Origin: Arthrobacter sp.
GTDB taxonomy: Bacteria; Actinomycetota; Actinomycetes; Actinomycetales; Micrococcaceae
Assembly: GCA_029257465.1 (NCBI GenBank)
Contig: JARIBG010000011.1
Span: forward strand, 22,170 to 86,169
Reading direction: 5' to 3'
DNA: 64,000 nt
How positions within the stretch are numbered: position 1 is the stretch's first letter; each line of letters opens with the position of its first letter. Positions 44,502 through 55,932 of the stretch are shown one piece after another. The notes under the pieces were generated by a model, which worked only from the letters and a program-made list of their open reading frames with translations, did no database searches and had not been told where the DNA came from. The translations under genes and the position numbers were made by a program.

Positions 44502-46559
44502 CTAGCTGTCGCGGGGCTCCGAGGTGTTCGCGGACGATTCGTCGGACGGTAGCTCGGAGCCATGGACGTCGAAGTCGCCGGGGATGTTGGCGGCGGCGAT
44601 CTGGTCCTGTGGGGCTACTGTACCGGGTGCGGGTCGGCCGCTCTCGAGTGCTTCCGCCCGCTCCTTGCGGGACGTGACCGGCGGCAGCGAGTGCACGGGC
44701 CGGGTGCCCTTGGACAGCCACACCTCACGCAGGCTCCGCTTGCGGACGTCGGAGAAGACCTCTGCGATCTCCGCCTGGTTGAGGGTCTCGCGCTCGAGGA
44801 GCTCGAGCGCGAGACGATCGAGGACATCCCGGTTCTCGGTGAGGATCTGGTAGGCCTCGTCGTGGGCGTTGTCGATCAGTCGGCGCACCTCCTCGTCGAC
44901 CACGAGGGCGATCTGGTCGGAGTAGTCCCGGTCGCTGCCCATGTCGCGGCCCAGGAAGGGCTCGCCCGCGCCCTGTCCCAGCTTGACGGCGCCGATGCGC
45001 GCACTCATGCCGTACTGCGTGACCATCTTGCGTGCGGTGCCGGTGGCCTTCTCGATGTCGTTCGAGGCACCCGTCGAGGGGTCGTGGAACACGATCTCCT
45101 CGGCGACCCTGCCGCCCATGGCGTAGGCGAGCTGATCGAGCAGTTCGTTCCTGCTCACGGAGTACTTGTCGTCGTTGGGCATGACCATCGTGTAGCCCAG
45201 CGCGCGTCCGCGCGGCAGGATGGTGACCTTGGTCACCGGATCGGTGTTGCGCAGTGCGGCGGCGACCAGCGCGTGGCCGCCCTCGTGGTAGGCGGTGATC
45301 TTCCGCTCGAGTTCCTTCATGACACGGCTGCGCTTCTGCGGACCCGCGATGACGCGGTCGATGGCCTCGTCGAGGGCGCGATCATCGATGAGCTGCGCGT
45401 TGGAGCGGGCGGTGAGCAGCGCACCCTCGTTGAGGACGTTCGCCAGATCCGCGCCGGTGAAGCCCGGCGTCTTCTTCGCCACGGCCTTCAGGTCCACACC
45501 GGCCGCCATCGGCTTACCCTGGGCGTGGACTGACAGGATCTGGGCGCGGCCCTTCATGTCGGGGGCCTCCACCCCGATCTGACGATCGAAGCGCCCCGGG
45601 CGCAGCAGCGCCGGGTCGAGGACGTCGGGACGGTTGGTCGCCGCGATGAGGATCACGTTGGTCGTGGAGTCGAAACCGTCCATCTCCACCAGCAGCTGGT
45701 TCAGGGTCTGCTCGCGCTCGTCGTTGCCGCCACCCACGCCGGCACCGCGGTGGCGGCCGACGGCGTCGATCTCGTCCACGAAGATGATGGCCGGTGAGTT
45801 GTTCTTGGCCTGCTCGAACAGATCCCTGACCCGGGACGCCCCGACGCCGACGAACATCTCGACGAAGTCCGAGCCGGAGATGGAGTAGAAGGGCACACCG
45901 GCCTCGCCTGCGACGGCCCGGGCCAGGAGGGTCTTGCCGGTCCCCGGAGGTCCGTACAGGAGCACACCCTTGGGGATCTTGGCGCCGAGGGCCTGGAATT
46001 TCGCCGGCTCCTGCAGGAACTCCTTGATCTCGAGGAGCTCCTCCACGGCCTCGTCCACGCCGGCGACGTCGTCGAAGGTCACCTGCGGCATGTCCTTGGA
46101 GATCAGCTTGGCCTTGGACTTGCCGAACTGCATCACCTTCGACCCGCCGCCCTGCATGCGGCTGAGCAGGAACCAGAAGATCACACCGAGGATCAGGATG
46201 GGGAAGATCAGGCCGGCGAGGCTGAGGAACCAGTTGCTCTCGGCAGGCTGATCGTCGAAGCCGTCGGCCCCGGAATCATTGATGGCCTCCACCACGGACT
46301 CGGCGCGGGCGGCGCTGAAGAAGAACTGGACGCTCTTGCCCAGGTCCTCGTAATCGTTGCGCAGGGTGAGATCCACACGCTGTTCGCCGTCGTAGATCTT
46401 GGCCTGCTCGACATCTTGGCTTCGCAGGAGCTGGAGACCGACGTTGGTGTCCACGCGGGAACTGCCCGATCCGAAGAGCGTCGGCAGGATGAGCAGGAGC
46501 GCCGCCACCGCGAGGACGATCCAGACGATGGGCCCCTTGAAGATGTTCTTGAATTTCAT
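44502..46559 (-). CDS. ftsH: ATP-dependent zinc metalloprotease FtsH
   Basis: A 685-residue membrane protease. Two helices (about 12-30 and 111-133) enclose an extracytoplasmic segment. Walker A GPPGTGKT is at 203-210, Walker B IIFVDEID at 258-265, the SRH with [20 protein letters not shown] follows, and the zinc motif HEGGH lies at 425-429. The C-terminal tail after residue 600 is Pro/Ser-rich. A 186-bp leader upstream, after hpt, contains a candidate -10 (TATATC). Confidence 0.96.
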   Translation of the reverse strand: MKFKNIFKGPIVWIVLAVAALLLILPTLFGSGSSRVDTNVGLQLLRSQDVEQAKIYDGEQRVDLTLRNDYEDLGKSVQFFFSAARAESVVEAINDSGADGFDDQPAESNWFLSLAGLIFPILILGVIFWFLLSRMQGGGSKVMQFGKSKAKLISKDMPQVTFDDVAGVDEAVEELLEIKEFLQEPAKFQALGAKIPKGVLLYGPPGTGKTLLARAVAGEAGVPFYSISGSDFVEMFVGVGASRVRDLFEQAKNNSPAIIFVDEIDAVGRHRGAGVGGGNDEREQTLNQLLVEMDGFDSTTNVILIAATNRPDVLDPALLRPGRFDRQIGVEAPDMKGRAQILSVHAQGKPMAAGVDLKAVAKKTPGFTGADLANVLNEGALLTARSNAQLIDDRALDEAIDRVIAGPQKRSRVMKELERKITAYHEGGHALVAAALRNTDPVTKVTILPRGRALGYTMVMPNDDKYSVSRNELLDQLAYAMGGRVAEEIVFHDPSTGASNDIEKATGTARKMVTQYGMSARIGAVKLGQGAGEPFLGRDMGSDRDYSDQIALVVDEEVRRLIDNAHDEAYQILTENRDVLDRLALELLERETLNQAEIAEVFSDVRKRSLREVWLSKGTRPVHSLPPVTSRKERAEALESGRPAPGTVAPQDQIAAANIPGDFDVHGSELPSDESSANTSEPRDS

Positions 46560-46745
46560 TCGTCTCAGGGCAGCAAGCCCTGTCCCTCCTGCTGATGCAA
46601 GTCAAAGTGTGCGGGCGCACTGCCGGTGGGGGCGACCGCTAGGTTTTTCAAGATATACACCGTCCGTGCTGCACCACGCATGAATGGTGCCGATAGTTCC
46701 CTCTGGGCGTACTACCCCACGCGCGCGCTGCCGGGCAGGACGGGA

Positions 46746-47297
46746 CTATTCGTAGATGTGCGGCGCCAGCGTGCCGATGAAATCGAGATTGCGGTACTTC
46801 TCGGCGAAATCGAGTCCGTAGCCGACGACGAATTCGCTGGGGATCTCGTAGCCCACGTACTTGACGTCGATCTCCACCTTCGCGGCATCGGGCTTGCGCA
46901 GCAGTGTGCAGATCTCCACGGAGGCAGGTCCCCGGGAGAGGAGATTGGCCTTGAGCCAGGAGAGGGTGAGCCCGGAATCGATGATGTCCTCGGCGATCAG
47001 CACGTGCTTGCCCATGAGATCGGTCTCCAGGTCCTTCAGGATCCTCACCACCCCGGAGGACTGCGTCCCGGATCCGTAGGAGGAGACGGCCATCCAGTCC
47101 ATGGTGACGTGCGAGTGCAGTGCACGGGAGAGATCGGCCATGACCATCACGGCGCCCTTGAGCACGCCCACGAGGAGGATGTCTCGGCCCTGGTAATCGG
47201 CGTCGATCTGCTGGGCGAGCTCGGTGATCCGCTGCTGGATCTCTTCCCTGGTGTAGAGGACGTGCTTGAGATCTGACCGGACGTCGTTGGAATCCAC
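46746..47297 (-). CDS. hpt: Hypoxanthine phosphoribosyltransferase
   Basis: A 183-residue PRTase for purine salvage. The PRPP motif is VLIAEDIIDSGLTL, with DILLVGVLKGAVMVMADL upstream and KYVGYEIPSEFVVGYGLDFAEKYRN near the end. AGGAG precedes the GTG. It lies 3 bp after tilS; in actinobacteria this tilS-hpt-ftsH order is standard. Confidence 0.96.
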   Translation of the reverse strand: MDSNDVRSDLKHVLYTREEIQQRITELAQQIDADYQGRDILLVGVLKGAVMVMADLSRALHSHVTMDWMAVSSYGSGTQSSGVVRILKDLETDLMGKHVLIAEDIIDSGLTLSWLKANLLSRGPASVEICTLLRKPDAAKVEIDVKYVGYEIPSEFVVGYGLDFAEKYRNLDFIGTLAPHIYE

Positions 47298-47300
47298 CGA

Positions 47301-48392
47301 TTACTCCTGGTTCGGCCGACGCGACTTCTTCACGCCGGCACCGTTGTTGCCAAGAACAAGATTGCCATAGCTTGGTTCTCCCCGGAGAACCGACCTCCCC
47401 CGGACCTGCCGGTTGACACTCACCTTCCCGCCGAGCTGCACCGGCCCGGCGGAACCCTTGCGCTCCAGCAGGGACTCGGCGGCGCGGAGGCGCTCGGAGC
47501 TCGGCTGGAACGCCCCGAGCTCGAGGGCCGCCCGCGCCAGGACCCGCCGGCGCAGCGCGGCAGGAAGGGCACGCAGACCGTCCTCCGGGAGGAGCACCTC
47601 GCCGTTCTCGCCCTCGATCCGCAGTTCCGTGTACGCCTCGAGACTGAGCTCGGCGAGGAGATCGGCGTCCTGCCCGAGGATCCGCGCGGATCGTGCCAGC
47701 GCCGGGGCTATGCCCGGGCCGAGCCGGTCCTCGAGGAACGGCAGGACCTCGCCGCGCACCCGTGACCGGGCGAAGGCCGGATCGAGATTGGCAGGATCAT
47801 GCCAGGGCTGAAGATCGTAGAAGTCGCAGATCGCTTCCGTGTCGGCGCGGCGCAGCTCGAGGAAGGGGCGGAGATAGCGGCCGCGGCGCGGCGGCATGCC
47901 CGCGAGGGAGCGGGTGCCCGAGCCACGGGCCAGACCCAGCAGCACCTGCTCCGCCTGGTCGTCGAGCGTATGTCCGAGCAGCACGGCGGAGGCATCGAGC
48001 GTGGCCGCGGCGTCGTCGAGCGCGCCGTAGCGGGCACGGCGGGCTGCGGCCTCCGGCCCCGTCCCGTCTCGGCCCACGTGGACGCGGTCCACACGGACGG
48101 GATCGAGGCCCAGGGCTCGCGCGGTGTCCGCGGCACGTCCGGCGATCGTCGAGCTGGCGGGATGGAGGCCGTGATCGACGACGACGGCGCCCACCCGCGC
48201 CCGGCCGGTGCGCGCGAGGTGTGCTGCCACGGCGGCGAGCGCCAGGGAATCGGGGCCACCACTGCAGGCGACGAGGACGAGCGGCAGAGGCGCACCGGTG
48301 TCCGGGGGTTCCGGCAGGATCCCCTCGAGGCTCCCGAGGAGCAGATTACGCGCGGTCCCGACGACGGGCAGCAGTCGCGGCCGCCTAGCCAT
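47301..48392 (-). CDS. tilS: tRNA(Ile)-lysidine synthase
   Basis: A 363-residue N-type ATP pyrophosphatase that modifies the tRNA-Ile CAU anticodon. The PP-loop is LVACSGGPDSLALA, with VDHGLHP and LLGHTLDDQAEQVLLGL. The C-terminal domain is short, as in actinobacterial forms. The ATG overlaps the metalloprotease stop by 8 nt, so translation is coupled. Confidence 0.94.
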   Translation of the reverse strand: MARRPRLLPVVGTARNLLLGSLEGILPEPPDTGAPLPLVLVACSGGPDSLALAAVAAHLARTGRARVGAVVVDHGLHPASSTIAGRAADTARALGLDPVRVDRVHVGRDGTGPEAAARRARYGALDDAAATLDASAVLLGHTLDDQAEQVLLGLARGSGTRSLAGMPPRRGRYLRPFLELRRADTEAICDFYDLQPWHDPANLDPAFARSRVRGEVLPFLEDRLGPGIAPALARSARILGQDADLLAELSLEAYTELRIEGENGEVLLPEDGLRALPAALRRRVLARAALELGAFQPSSERLRAAESLLERKGSAGPVQLGGKVSVNRQVRGRSVLRGEPSYGNLVLGNNGAGVKKSRRPNQE

Positions 48393-49518
48393 GACGCCGC
48401 AGGCTCATCCTGTCGATCCACTCGTCGGGGGCGTGGATCTCCTGCTCGGTGGGCAGGTGGGCCGCCGAGTCCCAGACCACGTTGAAACCGTCCATGCCCG
48501 TCTGGCTCACCGCGCGGCGGACGAATCGGGCGCCGTCACTGTACTGGCGCATCTTGGCGTCCAGGCCCATGACCTGCCGGATGAGCTTCTCGAGCGGACC
48601 GCGGGCCTTGCCGCGGGCATTGAAGCGCCGCCGGATGGTCTTGACCGAGGGGACGATGCTCCCGTCCACGCCGTCCATCACCACGTTCGCGTGCCCCTCG
48701 AGCAGGCTCATCACGGCGGTGAGGTGGGAGAGCCTGGCCTTGTCCTCGGGCCCCTGCAGGATCGACAGCACACCGGTGTCCCGGGCCGTCCCCTGGGTCT
48801 GGACCGCCTGCCCGGGACGCGGAGTGCTGCTGGTCAGCTGCTTCGCCACGGTACCGAGCCGCTCGGAGAGGGACTCGGCCCTGTCCATCAGGCCGGACGT
48901 CAGCTCGCCGATGTGGACGGTCATGTGGTCCCTGAGCCAAGGGGCTGCTGCGAACTGCACGCGGTGGGTCTGCTCGTGCAGGCACACCCAGAGCCGGAAG
49001 TCCGAGGGATCCACGTTCAGTTCGCGCTCCACCGAGATGATGTTCGGGGCCACGAGCATGAGCCTGCCGCCCTGACCGTGGGACGAGGGCACGAACGGAT
49101 CGTACTGCCCCAGCACCTTGCTCGAGAGGAACGCCAAGATGGTACCGAGCTGCACGCCGGTCAGGGTGCCGCTCAGAGCCAGCGACGCCGATCTCATCAC
49201 GTCCGGACGCGACGCCGCGAGCTGGTCCAGGGCAGGCTCCAGCAGGGTGCGGAAGCTCTGCGCGTTGGCTCTGGACCACGAGGCGCGGTCGATGACCAGG
49301 ACTTCGGAGTCGCGGAGGTCGCGTGCCGCGTCGAGCCGGGAGATGGCGTGGACGTGGGCCACCGACTCATCGGCCAGCCGGCGGATGTTCTGCACGGACC
49401 GTGCTATCTCGGCCGGCTTCATGGTGGGCCCGGCGGGGGTCAGGGACGCCGCGGTGGAGGCAGCCGTGTCCCAGTTGACCAGCTGCGGACGGGGTGCTGC
49501 GGACTCGTTGCTGGACAT
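48385..49518 (-). CDS. Zinc-dependent metalloprotease, DUF2342 family
   Basis: A 377-residue protein. The zinc motif HEQTH is at 181-185 (LWVCLHEQTHRVQF). Other family blocks are LSSKVLGQYDPF, SLLEGHANVVMDGVD (second metal-side Glu) and a C-terminal RFVRRAVSQTGMDGFNVVWD. This actinobacterial family lies beside tilS; its substrate is unknown, and a soluble cytoplasmic location is likely as no signal peptide is seen. The gap to dacB is 52 bp. Confidence 0.9.
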   Translation of the reverse strand: MSSNESAAPRPQLVNWDTAASTAASLTPAGPTMKPAEIARSVQNIRRLADESVAHVHAISRLDAARDLRDSEVLVIDRASWSRANAQSFRTLLEPALDQLAASRPDVMRSASLALSGTLTGVQLGTILAFLSSKVLGQYDPFVPSSHGQGGRLMLVAPNIISVERELNVDPSDFRLWVCLHEQTHRVQFAAAPWLRDHMTVHIGELTSGLMDRAESLSERLGTVAKQLTSSTPRPGQAVQTQGTARDTGVLSILQGPEDKARLSHLTAVMSLLEGHANVVMDGVDGSIVPSVKTIRRRFNARGKARGPLEKLIRQVMGLDAKMRQYSDGARFVRRAVSQTGMDGFNVVWDSAAHLPTEQEIHAPDEWIDRMSLRRHG

Positions 49519-49570
49519 GCGCCTATTCGATCACATCCCGCGGACAGGGACGCCCTGAACAGCTATTGCG

Positions 49571-50986
49571 CTAGCGGCAGCCGCACCCGGCCAGGATCGC
49601 CGCTGCGTGATCCGCAGCAGCCCGGGCCTGGGCGGTGTTACCGTCGAGCCCGGCGGCGAGGAAGGAGAACACGAGCAGCCTGCCGTCATCGGTCACGGTG
49701 TGCCCCGAGAGCGCAGTGACGGCGTTGAGCGTACCGGTCTTGGCCCGCACCACTCCGGCACCCGCGCCGGAACCGGCGTCCTCCGGGGTGAACCTGCCCG
49801 CCAGCGTCCCCGTGGCTCCGGCGATCGGCAGTGAGCGCGCGACGACGGCGAGCCCTGGATCGGCCGACGTGGTCGTTGCGCGGATCAGCGCTGCCAGCTG
49901 GTCCGGGGAGACGGCGTTCCGCACGGAGAGTCCTGCCGCATCGCCGATCACCAGGCCCTCGCCGGGTACCCCGAGATCGGCCGCGGCACGCGTGAGGGCC
50001 GCCGTCGCGCCGTCGAACGACGCCGGGCTGCCACTGCGGAGCGCCGCGGTACGCGCCAGGGCCTCGGCCAGATAGTTGTCCGAGACCTCCAGCATGTGCC
50101 GCACCTGGTCCTGAAGCGGCGCCGACTCCACCGTGGCGACGGACGCGGCGTCCTCGGGTGCGCGCTCGCGCCGGACCCCGGCAGTCACGGTGATGCCGCG
50201 CGCGGCCGCGGCGGGGACGAGTGCGCCGACGAAGGTGTCGGCGGCGTCGAGGGCGGCGTCCTGCGAGCGCGGCCCGCGGGTCCGCCCCTCCTCGGACCAC
50301 GCCGAGTTGACGGCGAGCGCGTGCACCGGCGCGATCTGCCCCGCCTCGACGTCCCCCTGCGCCCAGCTGGGATTCAGCGTCGCACCGGTGAACAGGGTGT
50401 CGTCGAGGTGCACGACGTACGGCCCGGATCCGGGGGCCAGGGCGTCCGCCGTCCTGGTGGCGAGGGTGCCGAGGCCGGCACGCCCCACGACGGCGCCGGG
50501 GTCGGAGGCGCCGGTGCCGAGGAGGACGTCACCTCCACCGTGCAGATAGAGGGATCCGGGGTGGGCGCCGGAGGTGAGGACCGACGTCGTCAGGTGGTCC
50601 CCGGGCTCCGCGTACGCCATGACGGCCGCAGCGGTGAACACCTTGATGTTCGAGGCCGGTGCCTGCACGCGCCCGCCCTCGCGTGCGTAGAGGACACTGC
50701 CGTCACCGGCGTCGAGGACCGTACCGGCGAAACTGCCGGGGCCCTCGAGCCGGAGGGCGGCCTCGAGCCGGGCGGCGAGCAACGCCGGATCGGGGACCGG
50801 CGCCGAGGGGGACAGTGGCGTCACGACGTCGGGCACCGGGCCCGCGGGCGGCGGGATCTGCGGTGCCGGGGTCACGGCGGCCGGATCCGGCTGCTCGCCC
50901 GACGATGCATCGAGAACGGCCGGTACACCGATCACGACGAGCAGGAGCAGCACGAGCCCGGCCAGCAGACGGAGCGGGCGCGTCAT
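49571..50986 (-). CDS. dacB: D-alanyl-D-alanine carboxypeptidase/endopeptidase (PBP4, family S13)
   Basis: A 471-residue penicillin-binding protein. The first ~25 residues form a signal anchor (LLAGLVLLLLVVIGVPAVL), then a Pro-rich linker. Catalytic motifs: SNIK (Ser112, Lys115), SDN at 302-304, KTG at 416-418. It trims or cleaves peptidoglycan cross-bridges outside the membrane. AAAGGA precedes the ATG at 50986. It diverges from ppa. Confidence 0.94.
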   Translation of the reverse strand: MTRPLRLLAGLVLLLLVVIGVPAVLDASSGEQPDPAAVTPAPQIPPPAGPVPDVVTPLSPSAPVPDPALLAARLEAALRLEGPGSFAGTVLDAGDGSVLYAREGGRVQAPASNIKVFTAAAVMAYAEPGDHLTTSVLTSGAHPGSLYLHGGGDVLLGTGASDPGAVVGRAGLGTLATRTADALAPGSGPYVVHLDDTLFTGATLNPSWAQGDVEAGQIAPVHALAVNSAWSEEGRTRGPRSQDAALDAADTFVGALVPAAAARGITVTAGVRRERAPEDAASVATVESAPLQDQVRHMLEVSDNYLAEALARTAALRSGSPASFDGATAALTRAAADLGVPGEGLVIGDAAGLSVRNAVSPDQLAALIRATTTSADPGLAVVARSLPIAGATGTLAGRFTPEDAGSGAGAGVVRAKTGTLNAVTALSGHTVTDDGRLLVFSFLAAGLDGNTAQARAAADHAAAILAGCGCR

Positions 50987-51141
50987 GGTGTCCTTTCGCG
51001 AAGGTGCCGCGGATCGGCGCCGCATCGGTGCCCAGATACCCCGGTACCGGCGGGCGACCGATATGTTGGGAGCTGACGATTACACACTAGACCGGCAGGG
51101 CGCGGCCGCCGCCCGCCACCGACCCATCCCCAGGAGTTGCC

Positions 51142-51714
51142 ATGAAGCTCGACGTCACCATCGAGATCCCCAAGGGTTCACGCGTCAAGTACGAGATAGA
51201 CCACGAGACCCACCGGCTGCGCCTCGACCGCGTCCTGTTCACCTCCATGCAGTACCCCACGCACTACGGCTACTTCGAGAACACGCTCGGCGAGGACGGG
51301 GATCCGCTGGACGCTCTCGTGATGCTGCAGGACTTCGACCTGATCCCGGGCGTCCTCGTGGAGTCACGCCCCATCGGCGTGTTCAACATGACCGACGACG
51401 GCGGCGGGGACGCCAAGGTCCTCTGCGTGCCGGTCGATCCACGGTTCGAGCACATCGAGGAACTCTCGGATGTGCCCGACTTCCTGCTCGACGAGATCAA
51501 GCACTTCTTCGAGCGGTACAAGGATCTCGAACCGGGCAAGTGGGTGAAGGCCGCCGGCTGGGCGGGCCGCGCCGAGGCCGAGGCCGAGGTCGAGGCCTCG
51601 CTCAGGCGCTTCCAGGAGCTGGGAGAGGGCAGCGCGGAGGACCAGCCGCAGGGTCGCGACATCGACATCGAGGCGAGGAACGCACTCGACACGCCGGTCC
51701 CCGAGGGCCGCTGA
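51142..51714 (+). CDS. ppa: Inorganic pyrophosphatase
   Basis: A 190-residue soluble enzyme. Family marks: [37 protein letters not shown] (Mg-binding Asp residues), [20 protein letters not shown], and [19 protein letters not shown]. The tail after residue 155 is slightly longer than in E. coli. GGAG precedes the ATG. Confidence 0.96.
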   Translation: MKLDVTIEIPKGSRVKYEIDHETHRLRLDRVLFTSMQYPTHYGYFENTLGEDGDPLDALVMLQDFDLIPGVLVESRPIGVFNMTDDGGGDAKVLCVPVDPRFEHIEELSDVPDFLLDEIKHFFERYKDLEPGKWVKAAGWAGRAEAEAEVEASLRRFQELGEGSAEDQPQGRDIDIEARNALDTPVPEGR

Positions 51715-51747
51715 CCGAGGTGCCCCTGCACCCGGTGTCCTGATGCC

Positions 51748-52377
51748 ATGCACTTCGTCCTGACCATCAACCAGCGCGACTCCCGCGAGGTCGGCGATCT
51801 CGTCGACGAGCTCCTGAAGGCGCTGCGCCACCAGCCTGCGCTGGTGCCTTTCCAGCGGTCCGTCGGGGACGAGGTGCAGGGCGTCGTGGAGTCCGCGACC
51901 TCGGCGGTGGACGCCGCACTGTGCGCCCTGCGGTCCCGCCGGTGGTACGTGGGGATCGGCGTCGGCGGGCTCACCCCGCCGGTACCCGAGCGGATCGTGG
52001 ACGCGCACGGGTACGGGCTCGTCTACGCCCGGCGCGCCGTGGACCGCGTGCGGAAGACCGGCGAGCGGATCCCGCTCGCCGTCGAGGGACCCGACGAACA
52101 GATCGCGGCGGAGGCCGAGGCCGTCCTGCGTCTGATCGGGCAGATCGTCCACACCCGCACGGAGGCGGAGTGGGCCGTGCTGGATCTCATGACGCCCGGT
52201 GCCAGGGGTCAGCAGAAGTACGTCGCCGAGGAACTGGGCATCACCGCGCAGGCCGTGAGCCGCGCCGTCGTCCGCTCCCACTGGACCGAGGAGTGGGCCA
52301 CGCGGCCGGCCGCCGCCCGTCTGCTGGATCTCGCGTACGGACCGCAGTCGCTTCCCGCGGCGACCCCGGCCCCCTGA
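51748..52377 (+). CDS. SatD-like protein with a C-terminal helix-turn-helix
   Basis: A 209-residue protein. The N-terminal 120 residues recall SatD-family proteins: FVLTINQRDSREVGDLVDELL, then a VPFQRSVGDEVQGVVESA block matching the GDExQG pattern, then WYVGIGVGGL. The C-terminus (153-178) has an HTH with KYVAEELGITAQAVSRAV. A nucleotide-cyclase-like fold is possible but catalytic residues cannot be assigned. It follows ppa by 33 bp and is likely co-transcribed. Confidence 0.72.
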   Translation: MHFVLTINQRDSREVGDLVDELLKALRHQPALVPFQRSVGDEVQGVVESATSAVDAALCALRSRRWYVGIGVGGLTPPVPERIVDAHGYGLVYARRAVDRVRKTGERIPLAVEGPDEQIAAEAEAVLRLIGQIVHTRTEAEWAVLDLMTPGARGQQKYVAEELGITAQAVSRAVVRSHWTEEWATRPAAARLLDLAYGPQSLPAATPAP

Positions 52378-52405
52378 CGCACCCGGACCTGCGAGGCGGC
52401 CGGCC

Positions 52406-53788
<1,383 letters not shown>

Positions 53789-53837
53789 TTACGTCGCAGC
53801 CGGACCGAATCAGAAGAAGATGAAGCAGCACCGACAT

Positions 53838-55046
53838 CTACGCCGGCAGACAGAGCGCCAGCTGCACCGCGAGCTGTTCCACCAGGGTGGCAGCCTGGCT
53901 CATGCTCCGGGCGGGGTCGGGCTCGAGATCCGTGAGGGCGAGGACGCGCAAGAAACCGGCCCGGCGCTGCTCGGCGGGCGAGAGCTCGTTCCTGCCGCAC
54001 ACCGCCACGACGGGGACACCGTGGGCGGCAGCCAGCCCCGCCACACCGACGGGCGTCTTGCCGAGCAGACTCTGCGCGTCCAGGCTCCCCTCACCGGTGA
54101 CGACGAGCTCGGCGCCGTCGAGCCGGCCTGCGAGACCGACGAACTCCAGGACCACCTCCACCCCGGGGCGGCGGACGGCGTCGAGGACCGCGAGCGCCGC
54201 GTAGCCCGTACCCCCGGCGGCGCCGGCGCCGGCGGCGAGGGACTGCTCGACGGCGCGCGGCCCGATCTCCGCCGCCAGCACGGAGACGAAGCGTGCGAGA
54301 CCTGCTTCGAGGACCAGGACGTCCTCCGGCGTGGCACCCTTCTGCGGGCCGAAGACCGCGGCAGCCCCCGCCGCACCGAGCAGCGCGTTGTCCACGTCAC
54401 TGGCGAGCACGATGGTCGCGGCACCCAGGCGCGCATCGAGACCACTCAGGTCGATCCGGGCCAGCGCACGCAGGGCAGCTCCTCCCGGGGCGAGCTCCTC
54501 GCCGCGGTCATCGAGCAGGCGTGCCCCCAGCCCCCGCAGCAGACCGGCTCCGCCGTCCGTGCACGCACTGCCGCCGACGCCCAGCACGATCTGGGTGCAC
54601 CCGGCGTCCAGGGCGTACCGGAGAAGCTGCCCGGTCCCCTCACTGCTCGAGTCCCGCGCTCGGAGGGTCCCTCCGGGGAGCATGTCCAGCCCGGAAGCCG
54701 CCGCCAGCTCGACGACCGCCTGGACCCCGTGCACACCGATCATCGCGCGGACCGGTTCCCCCGTGGGACCGCTCACCTCGACCTGATAGGGCGAGTATCC
54801 CGCGGCGAACGCCGCGTCGAGCGTGCCCTCACCGCCGTCGGCGACCGGCACCTCGACGACCTCGTGTGCCGGCAGCGCCCTTCGCAGTCCGATCCCCACA
54901 TGACGGGCCACCTCAGGTGCCGACAGCGAACCCCTGAACTTGTCGGGGGCGACGACCACCCGCCTCGGCCCGCGCGCGGTGGCTGCAGGGGCCGGGGCCG
55001 GAACGTAGGCCACAGCATCGGCAGGATCGTGCGCCGCGGCGACCAT
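53838..55046 (-). CDS. Glycerate kinase
   Basis: A 402-residue kinase of the GlxK/GarK type. RVVVAPDKFRGSLSAPEVA is the diagnostic start, with VADGGEGTLDA, VELAAASGLDML, VLGVGGSACTDGG, FGPQKGATPEDV, VVTGEGSLDAQSLLGKTPVGVA and VPVVAVCG. A 25-residue Ala/Pro-rich leader precedes the domain. The ATG at 55046 shares one base with the HAD gene stop, so the pair is coupled. It phosphorylates glycerate to feed glycolysis. Confidence 0.92.
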   Translation of the reverse strand: MVAAAHDPADAVAYVPAPAPAATARGPRRVVVAPDKFRGSLSAPEVARHVGIGLRRALPAHEVVEVPVADGGEGTLDAAFAAGYSPYQVEVSGPTGEPVRAMIGVHGVQAVVELAAASGLDMLPGGTLRARDSSSEGTGQLLRYALDAGCTQIVLGVGGSACTDGGAGLLRGLGARLLDDRGEELAPGGAALRALARIDLSGLDARLGAATIVLASDVDNALLGAAGAAAVFGPQKGATPEDVLVLEAGLARFVSVLAAEIGPRAVEQSLAAGAGAAGGTGYAALAVLDAVRRPGVEVVLEFVGLAGRLDGAELVVTGEGSLDAQSLLGKTPVGVAGLAAAHGVPVVAVCGRNELSPAEQRRAGFLRVLALTDLEPDPARSMSQAATLVEQLAVQLALCLPA

Positions 55047-55882
55047 CAGACCAGGGAGCGCAGCACCTTGGCGGCACCGTCGTCGTACACGCTGCCCGTC
55101 ACCTCGGACGCGACGGCCCGCACCTCCTCGGGCGCCTGCCCCATCGCCACGCCGCGACCGGCCCATTGGAGCATCTCGATGTCGTTGCGGCCGTCGCCCA
55201 CGGCGACGGTGTGCTCGGGGCGCGTTCCGAGCCGCTGCCGGAGGACCTCCAGGGCGCTGGCCTTCGTGACGCCGGATGCAGCGATGTCCAGCCACGCCGT
55301 CCAGCCCACGGAGTAGGTGACGCCGTGCAACCCGATCGAGGCCACGGCGTCGCCGAACTCCTCGGCGGAGGAGTCGGTGCTGAAGACCACCACGCGCACC
55401 GCGCGGCTCCCGAGCAGGTCCTCGAACCGTACGCTTTGCGTCTCGGCGCCGAAGCTGGCGTCCTGGAAGCTCTCGGTCGCAAGGAATCTGCCCCGATCGT
55501 CCTCGAGAGCGTACTTTGCGGTCGGCATTCTCTCGCGCAGCGCGGTGAGGGCGGGCTCGGGGTCGAACGTAATGCGCTCGAGGACCTCGAACCCGTCGGG
55601 GAGGGCTGCGTCCATCCTCAGCGTGACCCCGCCGTTGGAGCACACGGCGTAGCCGCGGGTCACACCGAGCAGGCGGATCACCGGAAGCGTGGCACCGAGG
55701 GATCTGCCGGTGGCGATGATGACGTCGTGCCCGGCCTCGACGACGGCCTGAGCGGCGTCACGCACTTCCTCGGTCATGGAGCCGTCATGGTCCACGAGGG
55801 TGCCGTCGACGTCGAGCGCCACGAGATACTGTCTGGTGTTCTCCTGCTGGTCATCGTTGCCGGCACCGATAGAAAAGCTCAT
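55046..55882 (-). CDS. HAD-superfamily phosphatase (Cof type)
   Basis: A 278-residue protein. HAD motif I is LVALDVDGTLVDHDG (Asp24, Asp26); motif II VIIATGRSLGATLPV; motif III/IV LDIAASGVTKASALEVL and VAVGDGRNDIEMLQWAGRGVAMGQ. This is the Cof-like class IIB group acting on sugar or cofactor phosphates; the substrate is unknown. It lies 50 bp after serS. Confidence 0.9.
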   Translation of the reverse strand: MSFSIGAGNDDQQENTRQYLVALDVDGTLVDHDGSMTEEVRDAAQAVVEAGHDVIIATGRSLGATLPVIRLLGVTRGYAVCSNGGVTLRMDAALPDGFEVLERITFDPEPALTALRERMPTAKYALEDDRGRFLATESFQDASFGAETQSVRFEDLLGSRAVRVVVFSTDSSAEEFGDAVASIGLHGVTYSVGWTAWLDIAASGVTKASALEVLRQRLGTRPEHTVAVGDGRNDIEMLQWAGRGVAMGQAPEEVRAVASEVTGSVYDDGAAKVLRSLV

Positions 55883-55932
55883 ACTCCAGTGAACCAGACC
55901 CCACTGACGCCTGCATCCGGGCGCGCGGAGCC

